From Fomitopsis serialis (Eukaryota > Basidiomycota > Agaricomycetes > Polyporales > Fomitopsidaceae): a stretch of DNA of 64,000 nt. The position numbers and the translations under genes are program-made. The stretch is from contig NW_025955068.1 in NCBI RefSeq assembly GCF_022376445.1, positions 1 through 64,000 on the forward strand, written 5' to 3'. The notes beneath the pieces are model-generated. The model saw only the letters and a program-made list of their open reading frames with translations, ran no database searches and was not told where the DNA came from. Below, piece by piece: positions 23,639-37,064 of this stretch. Position 1 is the first letter of the stretch. Each line of letters begins with the position of its first letter.

Positions 23639-25464
23639 ATGCCCCGAAACGACGATGAGAGACTCGATGAGACCACGGTGCTCCTGCCCGCGAAGGAGCC
23701 CAAGCCCATGACGCCGCTCCCCAAGCTGCAGATCGGGATCCTCCTCCTCGTCCAGCTCGCGGAGCCCATCACATCCCAATGCATATACCCGTTCATCAAC
23801 CAGGTGAGTATTGACCGTGAACAGCGCCAACTATGCACGTCTAAACCAACACCATGTGTGGTAGCTTGTGAGCGAACTGGACATTACGGGTGGGGATGAG
23901 AGGAAGGTTGGATACTATGCCGGGTTAATTGTGAGTTCGCCTTTGCAATCGGGAAAGCTATGTGTGCTCATGGACTTTTGGGGTGTAGGAATCCGTCTTC
24001 TTCCTGACCGAGGCAATGTTCGTCCTTCAATGGTCGCGCATCTCAGACTACATTGGGCGCAAGCCTGTCCTTCTGACAGGCATGGCCGGCCTCTGCGTCT
24101 CGATGATATGCTTCGGGCTTTCCAGAACGTTCCTGCACTTGATCCTCAGGTATATGCATCTGTGCTACCTTCATGTGCATTCAGCGCTGAATTTCCGCAT
24201 CTTAGTCGTTGCTTGGTCGGAGCACTCAATGGCAACATCGGTGTCATGAAGAGCATGATGGGAGGTACGTCATAGCACTCCAGCGCTATGTAGCGGAAAC
24301 TCACTCCTGCATAGAATTGACCGATTCGACCAACATGGCGCAGGGCTTCTCCCTCATGCCCGTTGTGTGGTCCGCTGGGTCAACCTTGGGGTACGCGAAA
24401 TCTACACGGTGTTACTTCCTCGCTGACGCTCCATCCCTCAGTCCCATGATCGGTGGGCAACTTGCAAAACCCCACGACAGATGGCCGAACGTCTTCACGG
24501 CTCGCATATGGTCGCAGTATCCCTACCTGCTCCCTTGTGCCGTCTCCTCTGCCTTTTCCGCATTCACGTTCGTGATTGTCTCTGTATTCCTGAAGGAAGT
24601 GAGTTTTGTTTTCACATCCTCTATGCGTCGATCCTCAGTACTAATTTTGACTTTCAGACAGTGCAGCGGAGGCAAATCAAAAAGAAATCCGTCCGCATCC
24701 TTGTACAAGCCGAAGAAGACCCTCTCTTGCGTGAAGAGTCACTCGAAAACCCCGCCACATTGCGCTCGCTCATGGTCCGCCCCGTGCTTCTCTCGGTCGC
24801 GAACTATGGCACGCTCTGCCTGCTCGACATCGCCTACCGCGCGATCCAGCCGCTCTTCCTCAGCACGCCCATCGCTCTCGGCGGTCTCGGCTTCACGCCC
24901 GCCACAATCGGACTCGTGCTTGGAATCTACGGGCTTATGAACGGCTCCCTGCAGGCCATGTTCTTCGCGCGCGTCGTCCGGCGGTGGGGCCCCAAACGCG
25001 TCTTCATGGCGGGCATGGCGTGTTTCGTGCCGCTGTTTGGGATGTTCCCCGTGATCAACGCGCTCGCGCGGGCGAACGGCGTGACGGGTATCGTGTGGGC
25101 CGCAATCGTCCTGCAGCTCGCGATCTCGGTGCTCATGGACATGTCCTTCGGTGCGTCCTGTTCCACTGTCTCACGACATTCTCGGAAATTGACACTCTGC
25201 CGCGGCCTAGGCTGCTCCTTCATGTTCGTGACGACTTCCGCCCCGAACAGACGGTCGCTGGGCGCGACGAACGGCGTCGCGCAGGTCGTCGCGGCGCTCC
25301 TGCGTGCAGCAGGCCCCGCGCCTGCGACGTCGCTCTTCGCGCTCTCCCTCGAGCACAACTGGCTTGGCGGCGGCGCAGTGTACGCCGTGCTCATGTTGCT
25401 GTCGTGTTTGTTGTGGCTTGTGGCGCTTCCGCTGCCATATGAGTCCTGGTCGAAGGACTGGTGA
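23639..25464 (+). CDS. Major facilitator superfamily transporter (paralogue 1)
   Basis: Polytopic membrane transporter of the fungal ZIFL1/YCR023C-like MFS group; likely exports a small molecule, substrate unknown. Eight exons (23639-23803, 23865-23930, 23989-24149, 24206-24264, 24315-24390, 24442-24598, 24658-25150, 25211-25464) join in phase to 476 aa. MFS signature DYIGRKPVLLTGMAG lies between the second and third helices; CLVGALNGNIGVMKSMMGE follows, then GPMIGGQLAKPHDRWPNVF. A central cytoplasmic loop is rich in Lys and Glu, and the C-terminal half shows LGGLGFTPATIGLVLGIYG. No defect seen. The second copy is at 35.1-37.1 kb on the other strand. Internal exons 2-6 have the same lengths in both genes. 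Confidence 0.92.
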
Positions 25465-28400
25465 TTGGGTGTAGGAGGTTGCTGCGGACGCGTGTGTGTG
25501 TGATGGGTGGGGGGGAGGGAGAATCGGTTCAAAACTCAGGAGGGTTGGATGATGACGGGGTGGTCTGGCGCCCACGATGAGCTAACGTCGTTTTCACGTC
25601 TGTTGTTTCCTTGCCGCAGCTATCGATGACTTATAGATTTCACGAACACTGGTCCATACGTGTATTATACTAGACTGCATCACTAGGAATTGACTCGGTT
25701 TGATACGTGTTGCAAGGATTGTACGCTGCTCTGCCATAGGCGGACCAACTATGACGATGAGTTTGAAATACGTATTGCAGCAGAGCGCAGCGACCGTGAG
25801 GAGACCAAGGTTGGAGATGGTGTTAGCCAGCACCGGCGGCATGGATGCGACCTCGTGAGCGACATGCTGATTGGCACAGCAGAGCCCCTCCACTGACTTC
25901 TTCGAGGCATTGGCTGTAGGGGATGGATTTCTGCCCTAGCTGAAGTGGGTGGTACACCGGTAGCAGGGGTCTCCAGTCGGTCACCAACCGAATGCCTGCC
26001 CACCGCGCAGACGAGGTTAGCTTGACTAGCCCCGCTCATCAATTGAATTTTTGTGCACAGTCTGCTCTGCCTTCCTCGCCGACGAACGTGCGAGAGCAAC
26101 CACGATGGAATCGGGTGCGCGAAGATCGGCATGTCTGTCGGGAACTTGCGCCTTATCGACCTGTTATGGTTTGCAGCACCAGGCGGTTGGTCGTGAATAG
26201 GGTGCGACTTAGGTACGTTCAAACGAAGGGAAGGCTTACCAGCAGAACAGCATTCAAGCTCGGCGAACACAGGGACCATATGAGACCATCTTCGGCAGGC
26301 CAACAATCGCGCTCACGCTGATGATACTTGCATCCGGCCGTGGCGGCGATTCCATGCATGTAGCACTCCTCCAACGGTGATCTCGATGTCATCGGCTTCC
26401 CTCGCAAGCCGCGCTTCTTGAAAACTGAATCTTGACACTGGAACGTCGCGCATGGAAGCCAGTGTGAGTTCATTCCAACGTGCCTGGCGCGGCCACGCCG
26501 ACTCGGACTCGGAGCTCGATCTCTTCCCCGCCCTGCCAAACGCCTTTGGTTAGTAGAATGGCTAGCTCAGCCACCGGGACATTAGCGGGGTGGGGCGGAC
26601 TAACGATGAGAGACCTTGAGAGGCCCACTGTAGGAGCGTTGTGACCCCGCGATCCTTCGAAAGGGGTCCCGCGGCCCTGCAATAACTCAGCGCTCAGCGC
26701 TCAGATCCCGCCGACCCCTGGAATGCATCTTGTCTCCCAGATGTCTGCGCTGTCGTCAGTGCTTCGGTCATGCTGATGACGACGTAACGGCACACCGATC
26801 CGCGGACAAACACTATGCGATGCGGTGCGCATGTCGCGGTCCTGGTATGTACGGCACGTCGTTCCAAACCGTGTGGAGGCCAAGTAGAGGCTACTCCAAA
26901 CCGCCTGCGTCGTAACGTTGTCATTGCGGGCCGGCCGCGAAGGTCGGGGAACCAGGCACGGCGGGAGCTTGTTTGTGATCTTGCGACGGCGGAACGAGTG
27001 AGACGGTGTGTTAGCAGGCCGTACATGCTCGCATTGGGGCTTGCCTTCGTCCTTCTGTGTCCCCCCGCCCCTGGAGGATAACGGCAATCCTGATGTCTTC
27101 GCGTTCTATCTGTACGAGTTTAAACCAGATGTGAATATGCGAATGCCGGCGGTAGGTGGGACAGTACCACTGAGGGATCGCACAGCCTGAGGTATCTAAT
27201 CGCGTCCGAGTCGACGGTCGTATGAGCTTGATCCTAGCTATTAGACACTTCACATTGTCAACGAACCTTCCTTCGCGAAGGCGGAGGTGTCGCTGTCCGT
27301 GAGAAACGATCTGTGGACGATCATTCTGCGAGGAGTGCGATGTTCGAGTTACACTGGCAGAACGTCGTCGACTCCGCCAGCTTCGTTCTTTCCTACGTAC
27401 GGTGCGGTTTTCGATAGTGTCCAACGCATCAGGGGAGGAAATACACGAACCCTGAGGAAGTGGAATTTGAGACAGTCACGCTTGTAACGCGACGGAGTCG
27501 ATTGGGTCGCCGACTCAATCACACGTAGCGATGAAATTCCAGGCGGCGGCGAAACGGAGAGAGGGCAGGAGCGAAGGCCTGCAAAGAATATTCACCACGC
27601 AAAACGCCGATCAGGGATAACCTGTGCTGAACATCCGGATCTCGGAATGCACGTCCGAGGTGGAATGGGGATTCAGCGTCGCATTACTAGGGCTCTGGTT
27701 ATTCAGCGAGTGGAACGACGCGGAGACCACAAGAGATACGAACCGCTGACTTGGCTCGCATGCGCGAAGCAACCCCTGTAGTAGTGGTGTAGCACACCTG
27801 AGCGCAGGGTACATCGCTGAGCACGCTGCAACACCATTGCTGAGAGGCCCTGGCATCAACCCCGTCGTGCGATATATCCTTACGTCCGAAGACGCGCACA
27901 TCGGTCTTGAGTCCTTTGTGTTACACGAGTGTATACACGGCAGCACGCCCCTGCAAAGCCGTCCCTTGAGCCTCACAATACCTGCAGTTTGCAGCGACCG
28001 GATGGAGGGACACCCAACTTAGACATGCGGGCGAGCAGCACCCAGCAGCCATGCACTGGAGATGTGTGTGTGAAGTACAGTCAATATGCGCCTACAGTGC
28101 ACGATGTGCAGATGCATGCGCGCAGACAGCGATGTCGAGCTGACGAACGGTAAGTATGCGTGTCGATTCCAAGGCGAGCTGCACTTACCTGCGGTCTTTC
28201 ATGCCCCTCGCACTGCTCGACAATCCAACGTTTTCCTGCGGATCCTAGCTCTGAGCCATCATGGTGAATTCGTCGCCTGCGCACAATGCTCTATCCGTTG
28301 GACAATGCGGCATGCATGAGCTATACTTGAGCTCGCCACATGTCTACTTCTGTAACAGTCCATCTCGTCGGAGTTGCACTGCGTTGTTGATGGCCACCGG

Positions 28401-30532
28401 AGCGGCGTCACTCAAGACCCCTGGGTCCTGGGGACGAGGGCCTGTCCCTCAGCCCAATGTTTGTCATGATCCGACTTCGGCGAGAGCTGCCTGTCAATGT
28501 TGAAGGACGCCATAGGCGTCCAGTTTCCTCGGAGTCCCCTCCATGAAATCGCAAGTGAAGGTTTAGGTGAGAAGGCTCGCAGTAGCGCTGCGTGCCTTCA
28601 GCCTGTCGCATCGCAGTGTCTGCAGCCAGGCGCGGAAATCTGTCCACCGCGACAGAGATCAAGAAACTGGTCCAGAACGGGCAGCGGACCCCAGAGCCGC
28701 CGCACGCTGGCCGAAGCGGGCACAGCTAGCACATATGTGCCGCAACATCGTCATCCAGACATGATACTGCATCGCTTGCAGTGCTGTTCGAGAGTGCGGA
28801 GGGACAGCGCACCCCGTCGCCGGTCGGGCTGGATGCGCAGTGTAGGATTTAGACTATGCGCTGGCAACCCGGGTATACGGGGAGTTTCGGCGATGTTCAT
28901 TGTTGAATCGTAGCTGCACCACGAAGGCTCTCTGCAGCACCGGGCAAGAAGTTATTTTGGGTGGTCAGAGACGGGCGAGGCAAGGGGTGGGGATGTATGG
29001 GACGTACCGCTCTTATGCTCATGCCAACGGATCTCGAGTTCGAGAGGCCGCAAGGCAGCGTTGCTCGATGCAGATGAGCGCGGTCACCGGTCACCGTCTC
29101 AGTGAGGGAGGCATGCACACTTGCGACGGAAAAACCAGAGTCGGTGACATTGCGGCAAGTCAAAGTTTATGTAGGTTGACGGCGTGTGGTCAGACAAGGA
29201 TATCCTGAGGCACGAAGGTTGAAGGAATTGTCTACGTCTGCTTGGGGAGACTAGGCGTGTGGCCTCCGAGTCGTACAGCGTTTCAAGACTGTGGCTTCCG
29301 AGTCGGGTCCAACTTGAACTTACCACGCCACATCGGCCATCCCATCCACACCGTGCATTCCATCATCCGCTGCAAGGCGGTTGTGACGATAAATGACACC
29401 CGTGAAGAGGTTTTGAGGATGCTGTCGCTCGCGTCGCAGAAACTCTGCAGAAGTGGTATGTATGCGCGGGAACCCTCGTTTTCCCCATATGGTAGCGCGG
29501 CTGCCGCATATGGTAAACCTGCGAACATCCTGACAACTTCAAATCAGCGAATCCTAATCTGAGCCTTCAGTATGTACCTCTCCGAGTCCTCCCAGGTCCT
29601 CCCCTTTGCCCTCCTCCGCAGCTAGGCTCCGGCGACACCCGGGTTTCGTGCCGCCTCTCAGCCGCAATATTCGGTCGGCCGGGATACCGAATCCCATCAG
29701 AGTAAAAAAAAAACGAGTCTATCGGTGCACCATCCGTTCCGACGATGTCCCCCGGCCCAACGCTGGCCCAATGCTGACCAGCATCTGGGAGGAGAGACCT
29801 GCAGCTGTGCGGTGTGTGTAAGCTGAACGAAAGTCACCGCTGCACGCGGGCGGGCCTGGACCGGGACGACCGTGTAAAGGTTGTGGGCTGCAAGTTGGTT
29901 GTGCGGGAGCGTGACGGCCATGTGGGGACTGTCGATCGACGCTCCGGGGCCTGGGTCCCCCGGGACTCGAGACGCGCGCGCCCCGTCATGAGTTGGTGCA
30001 GAGCATTCGAATTCACGCCCGCGAGCGTCCGGGGCCTCCAAGTTCAGTTGATCAGCGGGGACATCGTGCGCTACTTACAGTAAGCGAGGAGTGAGAAAAG
30101 GAGGGGCGGCGGGACAGCTGGAGAATGCGAGGCGAGAGATAGGGACCGGGAGAAGGGTTCGGCTTGCCGGCGGGACGGCGGGGAACTGGGGGACTGACGC
30201 GCCGTGGCTGCGGAAACAGCCGTCAGCGGCACTCCACACATCCCACTGCTGCGCCCTCTCCTCGTCCCGCCCCTCGCAGCAGGCGTCGCCCTGCCTGATT
30301 TAGCCAGCTGGCCTCCCCTCAGACCACCGTGCTGGCCCCCCCACCCGCCACCGCCCGCCCCCGTCCGCCGCCACCGCCGTCCGCGCCAGGATCAGGATTA
30401 CGATCAGGACCGCCCGATCATCCCAGCGCGACTTCAAAGGCAGCTGCGAGCAGCGCGACTGCGAGTACAAGGCAGCCGTCGACGAGAGCCTCCTCCCTGT
30501 CACGTCTCTGGGCCAGATACAACGCGCCCGCC
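25465..30532. other. Five-kilobase gene-poor stretch
   Basis: Many frames of 60-185 codons overlap on both strands without domains. Two spots look somewhat protein-like. One is a hydrophobic minus-strand frame at 25594-25893 with ANTISNLGLLTVAALCC. The other is a plus-strand frame near 28630 with GNLSTATEIKKLVQNG, whose continuation near 28770 reads TASLAVLFESAEGQRTPSPV. Neither could be extended into a gene model. No transposon ends or RNA genes were recognised. Confidence 0.35.
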
Positions 30533-32189
30533 ATGCCCACCGTCCCGCCCTCATGCGTCCCCAACGCCGCCTATGGTGATCATGGCTCCGCTGCGTTTGC
30601 GATCCCTGCCTTCCTCGACCGCGAGCGCGACGACGCCGCCGCAGGGCCCACCCCCGACCCGGACCTCGACGACTTTTCGCTCGTGGCGTCGGAGAGCGGC
30701 AATGCCGTGACGGAGGTGAGTCTCTTTTTCCCCTTCGCCTTTCGACGTGCGCCTGGCGCCTCGTCTTCTGTTGTCGGGATCCTCGATGGCCGTCAACGGC
30801 GGCCCCGTCCACGTCCACCCATCTGATCGCGCCAGCGCCCCTCACACCGTACTGACACACCTCCATCTGCCCACAGACCGGCCCGCGCGTCCCCCCGTCC
30901 TCTCTCCGCCCACCACCCCACCCTCGCCCGCGCCCTCCGCCTCCCGCAAGCCCCGCCTCTCCCTCGGCGCGCTCGCCCTCCACTCGCCCTCCGCCGCGAT
31001 CATCGGCACGCCCTTCGACCTCTCCCCGCGCTTCGAGTACCCCTTCCCGTCCGCGCCCGCCTTCGACCCCGGCGCCCACCCCCACCTGCACTACCCGCAC
31101 CACCCCGCGCCGCCCGGCTACGCCGCGTACGACCACGGCCACCTCCCCGGCTGGGCGGGCTTCCCCGGGAGCACGAGCCTCCCGAACCTGCAGCTGCACC
31201 TCGCCGGCGGGGCCGCGGGGGGCCATCCGTGGGGTCACGCCGGGCAGAGGGCGCACAGCCCGACGCGGGCGCACCCGAAGATGCGCGTGCGCGAGCCGCC
31301 CGTGCCGCCGGGCCTGGCGAAGAAGCGGAGGCTGTTCCGCGAACGCGAGAGGGGAAGGGACGCGGGCGCGGATGGGGGCGGTCGCTCGAGCGGGCTTCCT
31401 GGCGTGCTTGGGTCGGCTGTGTCGCAGGCGGTGGACGGACCCCGACCGCTGTCCGTTCTGCCACCTTCGCCCCTTGCTGCTCGGAGTCCCACCTTGGTCA
31501 TGGACGTCTCCCGGAAGCTGAGTCTGGACAGGAGCGAGAGCGACGACACGGTCGTCGGCAGTGCCAGCGAGCGAGATGAAGGGGACGTGAAATTCGCGCC
31601 GTTGGAGTCCATGGAGCTGACACTTGTCGTTGAGAGGGAGGTCGAGGTCGAGCCTATCCTCGACGACAGCTCTGGTGAGGGCGGTGTTCGCGCATCTGGA
31701 GCGGTGCTGCATATTGGGGAGAACGCAGTGGGCGTCGACGGAGACGATCACGACCGACCCCCTCACTCACCACCCTCTGCCCCTTCCTCGGCGCCCGCTT
31801 TCGTCGCCGTCGGCGCCCCCGACTCCTTCACAGCCGTCCTTCCAATGTCTGACGCCCTACCACCTTCTGACATCTCTGACACCGACATTCACGCACTCAT
31901 GCCCCTCGACACCGCCGCCTCAACGCCGCCTCACGAGCACACACACGAGTCTCACGATACCAGCGACGACACCCCCCTCCCTACACACGCCCATAACGAT
32001 CGCGACACACACGACTCCGATCATGACCACGACCACGCCTACAAAACAGAAGCGGAGGTGGAGGAGGTCGCTGCGCCCATACATGACGGCGCCCGGCCTC
32101 TCCTGCTCCGCGACGCGGACCCTCCCGCTCTGCCTCTCCTCCCCGCTGATCTTGCTCCCGACTATGTGATGCACGCAGCGGGGCCGTGA
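30533..32189 (+). CDS. Pro/Ser/His-rich hypothetical protein
   Basis: Exon 1 (30533-30715) encodes MPTVPPSCVPNAAYGDHG and FLDRERDDAAAG, then DDFSLVASESGNAVTE, and stops at a strong GTGAGT donor. The second coding part is open to 32189 and contains RKPRLSLGALALHSPSA, IIGTPFDLSPRFEYPFPS, a His-rich run HPHLHYPHHP, PGSTSLPNLQLHLAGG and VMDVSRKLSLDRSESDD. It ends in an acidic, His/Asp-rich tail. The AG at about 30880 would enter the wrong frame; an AG near 30950, just before PRLSLGA, keeps phase. The exact acceptor is therefore uncertain. Composition suggests a disordered, possibly phosphoregulated protein; no enzyme motif is visible. Proline-rich, wood-fungus-specific proteins like this are usually unnamed. 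Confidence 0.6.
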
Positions 32190-33580
32190 CGGACCCGGCT
32201 CGCTGGTCGTGCTCGCGTCTCCGTTGTATCTGTATCTCGCGCACAGCCTATCGTCGATGCGTATATGCCAGTCGTCTTTTGGGTTCCCGTGGCCGTTTGG
32301 GTCTCTTTTGTTTTGTGGTGGTTCGGTACTTGGCGCGGACGGTCGCGGTGCGACTTGGCTCGCCTCACACCGCGCCCCTTACATAGCTCATTCCGCGTTC
32401 GCCCCCTCTCACCCGCGCACGATACGCCGTCCGTCTTTCTTTCGTCTCCCCCCTTTCCGCTGTCGTCGCTCTGATCTAGTTGGCGTGCCTGTGCGTGTTT
32501 TGCGCGTATCTCGTTGGCTTTACTTTATGTCGCTCGGACAGTATTCCGTCCGTCCGTCCGCTTATGCCTACACCTCGTCCTCGTCCTCGTCTCCTCTCCT
32601 CGCACGCATACACGTATTCGTCTCCGTCTCTGTCTCCGTCATTCCGCATCTTACACCTGCATCCCCTCGTCCTCCCCATCCTCCCCACCCTCCCGCATCC
32701 CCCCCCCCGTCCTTTGCCCACAGTCGCTTTCCGCCCCCTGCATATTGTACCCGCACGTCGCATCGTCCGTCTCCTGCTGCTGGTTATCCCGTACACGAAT
32801 GGATAGCAGTATCTCCTAACGCGTCCACCGGATCCGGCACCCGCGCCCCGGTGCACACCTTCTGACTGACTTGTGTACGCGGACCTCACAGCTGACCTGA
32901 TGGCGAACGGGTGAGCGCGACGTTGACGGATTTGGATGATCGTCGGTTGGATTGGGGATTGTCGCTGCGGCGGATGCGCGCGGGTCCGGGGTAGCTCCGG
33001 GCGATCGCCTTGAGGCGAGATTCCTCAGCGAGGATGATCGGCGGCGGTGGCAGTGATTGTCAGTGGGCTGGTGCTGCCGATCTGAGGACCACTTCCTGAG
33101 GCGTGCGCAGGCTTTGACTGCTACTGAATGGATGCGTACGTGACTATGTAGCAGCGAGGCTCGGAATACACACCCGTGCGCGCCCCGACTCGGACTCAAT
33201 TTACTTGAGCTCTGAGTCTCAGCTGACAGTCATCGCTAGCGCACTGGCAATCATACTGTATCACCATACTTACTAGTACTGGCACTCGTCGCCCCGCCGG
33301 CCGGCTGATGGTGGGATGAGTACTTATGGGGATCTAATTTTCCAGGACGGACGTTCGGCCATTGGTCAAACGCTCGATCCTCGACAGCACCTTTGATTGC
33401 ACCGAGGTGTTGGTTTCAGATGCAGCTCCGAGTCGTACGGCGCGCCTCATCCAACGCTGGGAGTATAACTACGAGAGTCACGGTACTGGTGATGGTCGGT
33501 ACGCATCGTTGACGTCGCCCATAGTATCCTGTGCAGAGTCCAGAGCCCGTTCTCCCTTCGTGTTGAGCTGACAGTCAACA
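32190..33580. other. Intergenic stretch, pyrimidine-rich
   Basis: The plus strand from 32380 to 32760 is strongly C/T-rich (many CCTC and CCGTC runs), giving spurious frames up to 218 codons. Nothing supports a gene. The right end holds the promoter of the GH105 gene. Confidence 0.45.
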
Positions 33581-34925
33581 ATGCGCCCGCTACAGAGACT
33601 CGGGCACGCACCAACGACCTTCCCTCTCCTGCTCTCCCTCCTCTCGGGGGCACTACCCGCCACCCGTGCAGGAGACTTGCCCGGGAACTATTCGACATGG
33701 ATGGCCACCAGCATCATGTCGCGCAGTCAGGGCGTCCTCGGTGGCCCCGGCGACGCCTCACAGCTCCTCCAGGCAGGCTTCACCCAGAAGGCCTTCCACC
33801 AGCTGCTCTCCACTTCCGCACGTAACGACGCGCTGTCCGACTCGCTCGCAGCGTACGTCCAGCGATCCGTGGACTCCGTCACGAGCGTCCTCGCGAACGC
33901 CTCGCACGACACGGCCTACCCGCTCGACCGGCTCTCCAGCGGCGACGCGCTCCTCCGCGCGTACGCGGACACCGGGAACGCGTCCTACGGCGCCGCGCTC
34001 GCCGCGCTCCAAACCTCCGTCGGCCTCCAGCCTCGGAACGCGGCGGGCGGGCTGTGGTACTACGTGTACCCGAACTGGTCGTACCTCGACGGGATGTACT
34101 CCTACGCGCCCTTCAGCGCGGCGTACGCGACGCAGCACGGCGGGGCCCTGCGACCCGCCGCTGCGAACATCACACACCAGCTCGACCTCCTCTGGGCGCA
34201 CTGCTACGACGCCGCGACGGGCCTGCTGGTGCACGGATACGACGACGCCAAGACGGCCGTCTGGGCGGATCCCGTCACGGGCGCGAGCCCGCACGTCTGG
34301 GGCCGGAGCCTCGGGTGGTACGCCATGGCCCTCGTCGATACGCTGGAGACCCTCCAGGGCCCGCTCGTGGGCGCTGGCGTCGATGCAGGGGCGTGGCGGC
34401 ATCTGCACGACAGGTTCGGGACGCTGGCGGGTGCGATAGCGCGCGCGGCGGACCCCGCGACGGGAGGGTGGTGGCAGGTGCTCGACGCGCCGGGGCGAGA
34501 GGGCAACTACGTCGAGAGCAGCGGGAGCGCGATGCTCGCGTACGCGCTGCTCAAGGGTGTCCGGCTCGGCTTCCTCGGCGGGGGCTTCAGCACAGGCGGC
34601 GCGGGGAACACGTCTGGCTCCGAGTCGGTTGGGAACGCGTCGTACGTGGACGTCGCGAGCCGGGCTTACCAGTACGTTGCGGAGACGTTCGTCGTCAACG
34701 ATGGCAACGGGACGCTGGGGTACAATGGGACGGTGTCTGTGTGCAGCCTGAACTCGACCGCGTCGTACGATGTGAGCCGCAGTCTTCTGTTTCCGTTTGA
34801 TTATTGTTAAACACTACTTCTAGTATTATGTCGGCCAGCCAATCCTCTACAACAGTGTTCTAGGTTCGGCTGCATTCGTGCTTGCATCATTGGAGTACGA
34901 ACGTCTCGCTGCCGCATCGTCGTGA
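33581..34925 (+). CDS. Secreted glycoside hydrolase family 105-like protein (unsaturated rhamnogalacturonyl hydrolase)
   Basis: Predicted to remove the unsaturated uronic acid from the end of pectin-derived oligosaccharides made by rhamnogalacturonan lyases. Two exons, 33581-34771 and 34824-34925, with a 52-nt intron, give 430 aa. Residues 1-30 form a signal peptide (TFPLLLSLLSGALPATRA). The alpha/alpha-barrel motifs are present: NAAGGLWYYVYPNWSYLDGM near 150, HVWGRSLGWYAMALVDTLE near 242 (family WGRGNGWY), and TGGWWQVLDAPGREGNYVES near 300. The spliced end YYVGQPILYNSVLGSAAF confirms exon 2; without splicing the frame would stop at 34810. Several N-x-S/T sequons fit secretion. Assignment to GH105 rather than GH88 rests on motif spacing only. 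Confidence 0.88.
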
Positions 34926-35134
34926 GGGTCAACTTGCTCGCCGCGGTCCAGGTATTTTCGCGTCGCGCTGAGAGATCGAATCTCTGGCGGGCGTCGGGAA
35001 CGCTGTCTTTCTATCCCGCCAGCACATGATAATCCGCTTTTAATGTCTTTTGGGACCAAGTAGATACAAGCGACACACTTTTGCTGCCAGGAGTCCAGCG
35101 TAACGACAATCACGCATAATGAATGGCTAGTAAC

Positions 35135-37064
35135 TCAGCTATCGGGACTACTATTGCTTTCACAGGCGACACCGTCAGTCGGTCGATCGCTTTCTCTTGG
35201 CCAGGTCTCCTTCGGTAGGCGGAGCGACACGGTCCACAGCGCGCACGAGACGACGATCAGAATGAGCCAAACAGCACCTCCGCCCAGCCAGTTTCTCTGG
35301 AGCGACACCGCGAACAGCGAGGTAGCCGAGGCAGGCCCCACAGCACGCACGAACGCCGCGACGAGCTGTCCTATACCGTTCGTGCCCCCGAGTGAGCTCT
35401 TGTTCGGCGCGGAGGACGTGATGTACATGAATACACAGCCTGTGACACGCGGCTCAGTTGCTCGTTCTTCCCCCCGTTCAGAGGTGCGAGAACTCGACGA
35501 CTCACCATACGCCGTGTCCATCACGACGCTGACGACCTGCTGCAGCATCACAGCCGCCCACACCGCAGGCGTCATCCCTCCTCGTTGCGCGAGCGCCCCA
35601 ATCACAGGAAATAGCAGCCACAGCGGGATGAACGCGCCCATGCCCGCCATATACACATGCTTCGGCCCGAACCGCCTGACGAGCGGGGCGAACCACAGTG
35701 CCTGGAGAATCCCGTTGAAGATGCCGAAGCTCCCCAGGATCAGCCCGATCGTCGAGGGTGGAAGGCCGAGCCCGCCTAGTGAGCGCGGGGTTGCAAAGAA
35801 GAGGGGCTGGACGGCGCGGTACGCGATGTCCAGCAGAGCGAGTGCGCCGTAGTTGGCGACGGACAGGAGCACGCGCGGGTGTTTGAGGAGAGTGAGCAAG
35901 GGGATGGGGGTCTCGAAGGCTTGTTCGCCGGGGTCTTCAGAGGATGATGGGGCGAAGCTAGCGGATTTCTTGCGTTTAAGAGTCTAGAGCAGGACGTTCA
36001 TGAGTGCCCGAGAGGTTGGCTGACGGGTTGTACGAACCTCCTTCATGAAGAGGGCAGCGATCAGGAACGCGAACGCTGAACACGAAGCCGAGGCGGCGCA
36101 GGGAAGGAAGTATGGGTACTGTACCCAGAAATGGACCGAAAAGACGTTTGGCCATCTGTCATGCGGCTTTGCCAGCTGTCCTCCGATCAGTGGTCTGACA
36201 AGATAAATGGATGTGAGAGACCCCAGTGCGGGACAGGGAAGAGAGAGTTCCATACGCAGTAGTCGCACCGACAGACCACACGACAGGCATCAGCGCAAAA
36301 ACCTGGGCCATGTTGGTCGAATCAGTCAGTTCTACAATGCCCATGTGAGTATGCGAACGTAAAGGAAGGCCGCCCAAACCACATACCTCCGACTACGCTT
36401 TGCATTGCGCCAACATTACCATTCAGGGCACCCAGTATACACCGGCTACGGTTTGGCAGCTCATGAGTACATCGTGTAGCACCGCCTATGGGAGTATTAG
36501 ATACCGACCTGAGGACTAGCTGCCAGAACTTCTTCGAGAGGCCGAAACAAACCATCGACACGGTTGCGCCCGCCGTGCCGATGAGCAATACCGGTTTGCG
36601 GCCAATGTAGTCAGACAGTCGTGACCATTGTATCACGAATACGACTTCCGTGAGGTAGAAGATGGATTCCTAATACTCTCCAGACAAGTCAGTCCACGCC
36701 GACGAGGTTTCATACCGACACTACTCACAATCAATCCGGCATAATACCCGATCTTCTTTTCGTCGCCACCTGTGATATCTAGTTCCCTCACAAGCTGTCC
36801 CAGAAACCAATACCGGTCAGCTTGCAATGATAGAGACTCCCTTCAGAGATGAATACTGACCTGGTTGATGAAGGGATATATGCATTGCGAAAAGATGGGT
36901 TCTACGAGTAGGAGAACGAACAGAATACTGATCTGCGCTTTTGGAAGAGGTGTTATCAGAGTAGACTCCTTCCCTTTGTAACGACCATCCCCGGCATTGA
37001 CATCCGTCTGCAGTAAAGGCGTGTCCTCCGTAGGATCATCATCCTCGGTTCTCAGTCGAGACAT
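35135..37064 (-). CDS. Major facilitator superfamily transporter (paralogue 2)
   Basis: Membrane transporter of the same group as the gene at 23.6 kb. Exons 36861-37064, 36729-36794, 36509-36669, 36387-36445, 36256-36331, 36038-36194, 35506-35983 and 35135-35439 join in phase to 501 aa. Shared blocks: PFINQ then LVRELDITGGDEKK; WSRLSDYIGRKPVLLIGTAG; CILGALNGNVGAMQSVVGE; PLIGGQLAKPHDRWPNVF; LGGLGLPPSTIGLILGSFG; NWLGGGAVWLILIVVSC. It has a longer acidic N-terminus and a longer tail than paralogue 1. It lies 444 bp downstream of, and on the same strand as, the adenylate-forming reductase at 37.5-41.8 kb. Co-regulation and export of that enzyme's product are plausible but inferred. Confidence 0.92.

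Noticed and set aside
30300..31766. 488-codon open frame on the minus strand
   Set aside because: It lies antisense to the Pro/Ser-rich gene, is almost wholly Arg/Gly/Ala, and arises from the G+C-rich third positions of the real gene. No domain or plausible start context.
32209..32865. 218-codon plus-strand open frame downstream of the Pro-rich gene
   Set aside because: Generated by a C/T-rich stretch; no domain, Ser/Pro/Leu composition follows the nucleotide bias in all three frames.
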